From NCBI RefSeq assembly GCF_900109265.1, contig NZ_FNZM01000006.1, positions 1 through 64,000 of the forward strand: a stretch of 64,000 nucleotides of DNA. The letters run 5' to 3'. This document shows, piece by piece, positions 61,596 to 64,000 of the stretch. The notes under the pieces were generated by a model. It was not told the origin of the DNA. It ran no database searches and was given only the letters and a program-made list of their open reading frames with translations. Numbering within the stretch: the stretch's first letter is position 1; each line of letters starts with the position of its first letter. Source of the stretch: Paraburkholderia tropica. Lineage in GTDB: Bacteria > Pseudomonadota > Gammaproteobacteria > Burkholderiales > Burkholderiaceae. Position numbers and translations under genes: made by a program.

Positions 61596-62429
61596 TCAGT
61601 GGCCGAACACGTCGGCGTCGAGCATGTCCGACTCGTCGCGCTTGAGTGCGCTCACGGCCGTCATCTCCTCGTCGCTCAGACGAAAATCGAAGATGTCGAG
61701 ATTCTGCGCCTGACGTTCCGGGTCCGCCGATTTCGGCACCGGCACGAAGCCGCGCTGCGTATGCCAGCGCAGGACGATCTGCGCGGGCGTGCGCCCGTAA
61801 CGCCGCGCGATCGACACGATCGCTTCTTCCGCCAGCAAGTCGCCGCCGCGCCCGATCGGGCTCCAGGTTTCCGTCACGATGCCGCGCTCCGCATGGATCG
61901 CCACGATATCGTCGCGCGCGTGCCAGGGATCGAGCTGGATCTGGTTCACGTGCGGCACGAAGCCCGCGTCGAACAGACGCTGCAGATGCTCGGGCTTGAA
62001 GTTCGACGTGCCGATCGCGCGCACCTTGCCCGCCTCCAGCAGTCGCACGAGCCCTTCGAACGCTTCCACGTAGCGGTTCTGATCGGGATTGGGCCAATGC
62101 ACGAGCAGCAGGTCCAGATAGTCGAGACCCATGCGCTTGAGGCTCGCCTCGCAGGCCTCGCGCACGCCGTTCACGCTATGCCACTGGCGATTGAACTTGC
62201 TGGTGACGAAGATCGACTCGCGCGCGATGCCCGACGCGCGAATGCCTTCGCCCACCCCCACTTCGTTGGCGTAGTTTTCCGCCGTATCGATCAGCCGATA
62301 GCCGACCTGCAGGGCGCTCGCCACGGCTTTCGCCGCGCCGACGTCGTCGAGCGGCCAGGTGCCGAGACCGGTTTGCGGCATCTCCACGCCGTTGGCCAGT
62401 TTGATGAGAGGCGCCGGATTGACTGTCAT
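61596..62429 (-). CDS. Aldo/keto reductase (2,5-diketogluconate reductase-like)
   Basis: 277 residues from ATG 62429 (AAGGA 7 nt upstream). LIDTAENYANEVGVGE contains Asp and Tyr, FVTSKFN the Lys, LLVHWPNP the His of the tetrad. NADPH site motif PKSADPER. Divergent from a TetR gene with an operator between them. Likely reduces an aldehyde or keto acid. Confidence 0.92.
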   Translation of the reverse strand: MTVNPAPLIKLANGVEMPQTGLGTWPLDDVGAAKAVASALQVGYRLIDTAENYANEVGVGEGIRASGIARESIFVTSKFNRQWHSVNGVREACEASLKRMGLDYLDLLLVHWPNPDQNRYVEAFEGLVRLLEAGKVRAIGTSNFKPEHLQRLFDAGFVPHVNQIQLDPWHARDDIVAIHAERGIVTETWSPIGRGGDLLAEEAIVSIARRYGRTPAQIVLRWHTQRGFVPVPKSADPERQAQNLDIFDFRLSDEEMTAVSALKRDESDMLDADVFGH

Positions 62430-62522
62430 GAAAAGTTCCTTGAAACGTCCTTGGTAAAATGCGTGCAGCCGCGCGGGCCGCACGTCCCGCGTGCCAAAAA
62501 CAAACCGCCTACCGCGGTCTCC

Positions 62523-62550
62523 GGATACCCTCGCATACCGATGGGTATCC
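62523..62550. promoter_or_regulatory. TetR operator
   Basis: GGATACCC (62523-62530) and GGGTATCC (62543-62550) form a dyad; ATACC also occurs at 62535-62539. It lies 42 bp before the TetR start and between divergent genes, so TetR likely autoregulates here. Confidence 0.6.
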
Positions 62551-62591
62551 GCGTACCGGCCAGCCGAGGGCACTTGCGAAGGAATCCGCCC

Positions 62592-63212
62592 ATGCCCCGC
62601 ATGACCCGTGAAGAAAGCCAGGCGCAGACGCGCGAGAAGCTTATCGGCGTCGCGCAGATGCTCTTCGCGCGCGACGGCTATGCCGCCACCTCGCTCGAAC
62701 GCATTGCCGACGAAGCCGGCTACAGCAAAGGCGCCGTCTATTCGAATTTCGACGGCAAGGAAGCGCTGTTTCTCGACGTGCTCGATGCGCACGGCAAGAC
62801 AAGCCTCGCCACCATCCTCGCGGCGCTGCACGACGCGCACACGCTCGACGATGCCATCGAACGCCTCGCGCGCTGGTCCGACAAGCAGTCGCGCACCGGC
62901 AACTGGCCTTCACTGATCGTCGAATACGCGCGCCACGCCAAACCGGCCAGCGCGTTTCGCAAAGCCCAGGAAAAAGTGCTGCGCGCACAATGGCGCGCAC
63001 TCGGTGAGCGGCTGCTCGCGCTGACTTCCACTTCGGCCGGCACCACGCTCTCGCCCGAAACGGTCGGCGCGCTCGTGTTCGAGTTGACCTACGCGCCCGC
63101 GATGAGTTTCGTCAGCCAGCCCACTTCGGGCGATTTATTGCGTGTGGCGCTGCAAGGCGTGTTTGGCGCAAGCGCCGCGCCCGCTCCCGCAAGCAAGCGC
63201 ACGAAGCGCTGA
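62592..63212 (+). CDS. TetR-family transcriptional regulator
   Basis: 206 residues from ATG 62592 (AAGGA upstream). Helix-turn-helix in FARDGYAATSLERIADEAGYSKGAVYSNFDGKEALF (recognition helix in the middle). C-terminal ligand domain complete with a basic tail. Divergent from the aldo/keto reductase, convergent with the SDR gene. Confidence 0.92.
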   Translation: MPRMTREESQAQTREKLIGVAQMLFARDGYAATSLERIADEAGYSKGAVYSNFDGKEALFLDVLDAHGKTSLATILAALHDAHTLDDAIERLARWSDKQSRTGNWPSLIVEYARHAKPASAFRKAQEKVLRAQWRALGERLLALTSTSAGTTLSPETVGALVFELTYAPAMSFVSQPTSGDLLRVALQGVFGASAAPAPASKRTKR

Positions 63213-63229
63213 GCACGCGCAAGAAGCGC

Positions 63230-63961
63230 TCAGGAAACGAGCGTGACGCCGCCATCGACGGCAATCGTCTGGCCCGTCACGAAACCGTTGCCGATGAGAA
63301 AGAGATACGCGGCGGCCACTTCCTCGACTTTGGCGGTGCGCCCGAGCGGAATGAGCGAGGTGAAGCGCTGCTCGATCGCGTCCACGTCGCTTGCGGGCAG
63401 ATTGCGCCAGAGCGGCGTGCGCGTCCAGGTGGGCGCGACCGCATTCACGCGAGCACGCGGCGCCAGTTCCACGGCGAGCCCTTCGACCAAAGTGCGAATG
63501 GCGTCGTTACCGACAATCGCGCCCGACGCGTTGTGCGCCCGGCCGCCCGATCCCGCCGTAAACACGAGACTGCCGCCCTCGCGCAGACGCGGCGCGGCGT
63601 GACGCGCGAGCCGCAGATTGGCGTAGAACTTCTCCTCCACGGCCTGGCGAATGGTCTCGAGCGGCGCTTCGAGAAAGCCGCCGCCCATTGCGCCGCCCGC
63701 CATCGAGACGAGATGATCGAACGGTTCGATGCGCGCGAAAAAATCCGCTAGCGCGGCTTCGTCGGCGATATCGAGCGCGAGCGCGCTCACCGTGTCTTGC
63801 GGCGTGGCGAGCGCGGCCAGCGCCGCGTCACGCCGCTGCGCATCGCGGCCCGTGATGACGACCTGCGCACCGGCATCGCGCGCCATGCGGGCCACTTCAA
63901 AACCGAAGCCCGACGTACCGCCGACGATCACCACGCGTCGGCCCTTGAGTTGCGCTGTCAT
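63230..63961 (-). CDS. Short-chain dehydrogenase/reductase-fold protein lacking the usual Tyr/Lys
   Basis: 243 residues from ATG 63961. Rossmann motif VIVGGTSGFGFEV near residue 12, Asn/Asp and VSMAGGAMGG. The segment where SDRs have YxxxK reads AIVGN, so both the catalytic Tyr and Lys appear replaced. The rest (LAVELAPRARVNAVAP, TPL, VTGQTIAVDGG) is ordinary SDR. It may bind NAD(P) as a sensor or chaperone, or use other residues for catalysis. Confidence 0.88.
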   Translation of the reverse strand: MTAQLKGRRVVIVGGTSGFGFEVARMARDAGAQVVITGRDAQRRDAALAALATPQDTVSALALDIADEAALADFFARIEPFDHLVSMAGGAMGGGFLEAPLETIRQAVEEKFYANLRLARHAAPRLREGGSLVFTAGSGGRAHNASGAIVGNDAIRTLVEGLAVELAPRARVNAVAPTWTRTPLWRNLPASDVDAIEQRFTSLIPLGRTAKVEEVAAAYLFLIGNGFVTGQTIAVDGGVTLVS

Positions 63962-64000
63962 GTTTCACTCCCGATTCACGCCGCATTCCCGCGTTTCGCA

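Noticed and set aside
1..64000. tRNA, rRNA, CRISPR, prophage, transposase and integrase features
   Set aside because: No cloverleaf sequence, conserved rRNA stretch, regular spacer array, integrase or DDE transposase motif was found by reading both strands; a tRNA search program would settle the first point.

Overview
The window is GC-rich chromosomal DNA from a Gram-negative betaproteobacterium, most likely Burkholderiaceae (Paraburkholderia, Caballeronia or Burkholderia type). This is inferred from codon use, the density of LysR/MarR/IclR/GntR/TetR regulators next to catabolic operons, a small DUF4148 protein, and the mix of MFS carriers and CoA enzymes. I see no rRNA, tRNA, CRISPR array, insertion sequence or prophage. 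Gene packing is dense, and most long antisense frames are GC shadows of real genes.

Layout. 0-0.4 kb: N-terminus of a two-partner-secretion exoprotein running off the left edge. 0.7-7.9 kb: Asp-nucleophile alpha/beta hydrolase with a CGNR regulator, DsbA-family oxidoreductase, DEAD-box helicase DbpA, LysR, aldo/keto reductase and a tandem carboxymuconolactone-decarboxylase protein. 8.1-19.9 kb: organic-acid catabolism, with two anion-symporter MFS carriers, a CoA-transferase/crotonase pair, a YdiJ-type FAD/Fe-S 2-hydroxyacid dehydrogenase, a serine-glyoxylate aminotransferase, a GntR regulator and an amine oxidoreductase. 20-24 kb: four-gene osmoprotectant (betaine-type) ABC importer. 24-34.7 kb: small lipoprotein, M20 amidohydrolase with an MHS-type carrier and LysR, a PAP2 phosphatase/beta-helix fusion lipoprotein, Rieske protein, DUF4148, cupin, GNAT and methyltransferase. 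34.9-39.4 kb: OmpR/EnvZ-type two-component system transcribed behind a GFA-family gene, a DUF2071 gene, and the MqsRA toxin-antitoxin pair with its operator. 39.5-48.2 kb: MarR-MFS operon, tautomerase and LysR, purine nucleoside permease-like protein, acetyltransferase, YadGH-type ABC exporter and a chemoreceptor.

48.5-58.8 kb is the most coherent accessory block. A UbiD-family decarboxylase, a FUSC efflux protein, a UbiX-family flavin prenyltransferase, a YhbP-like flavin-binding protein, an IclR regulator and a complete tripartite efflux operon (DHA2-MFS, HlyD/EmrA adaptor, outer-membrane factor) sit together. The UbiD and UbiX genes are 3.8 kb apart but carry the same upstream module: three conserved blocks with identical spacing. 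This suggests one transcription factor co-induces a prenyl-FMN-dependent aromatic-acid decarboxylase and its cofactor-making enzyme, alongside export of aromatic acids.

58.9-64 kb holds three consecutive exported proteins (hydrolase, ABM-fold protein, solute-binding protein), then an aldo/keto reductase, a TetR regulator and an SDR protein lacking the usual catalytic Tyr/Lys.

The other recurrent theme is well-formed operators: paired LysR boxes, a GntR palindrome, nested MarR dyads, MqsA boxes and a shared GGTTAC element. These tie regulators to their likely targets. All family assignments come from reading motifs in the translations; no database search was run.
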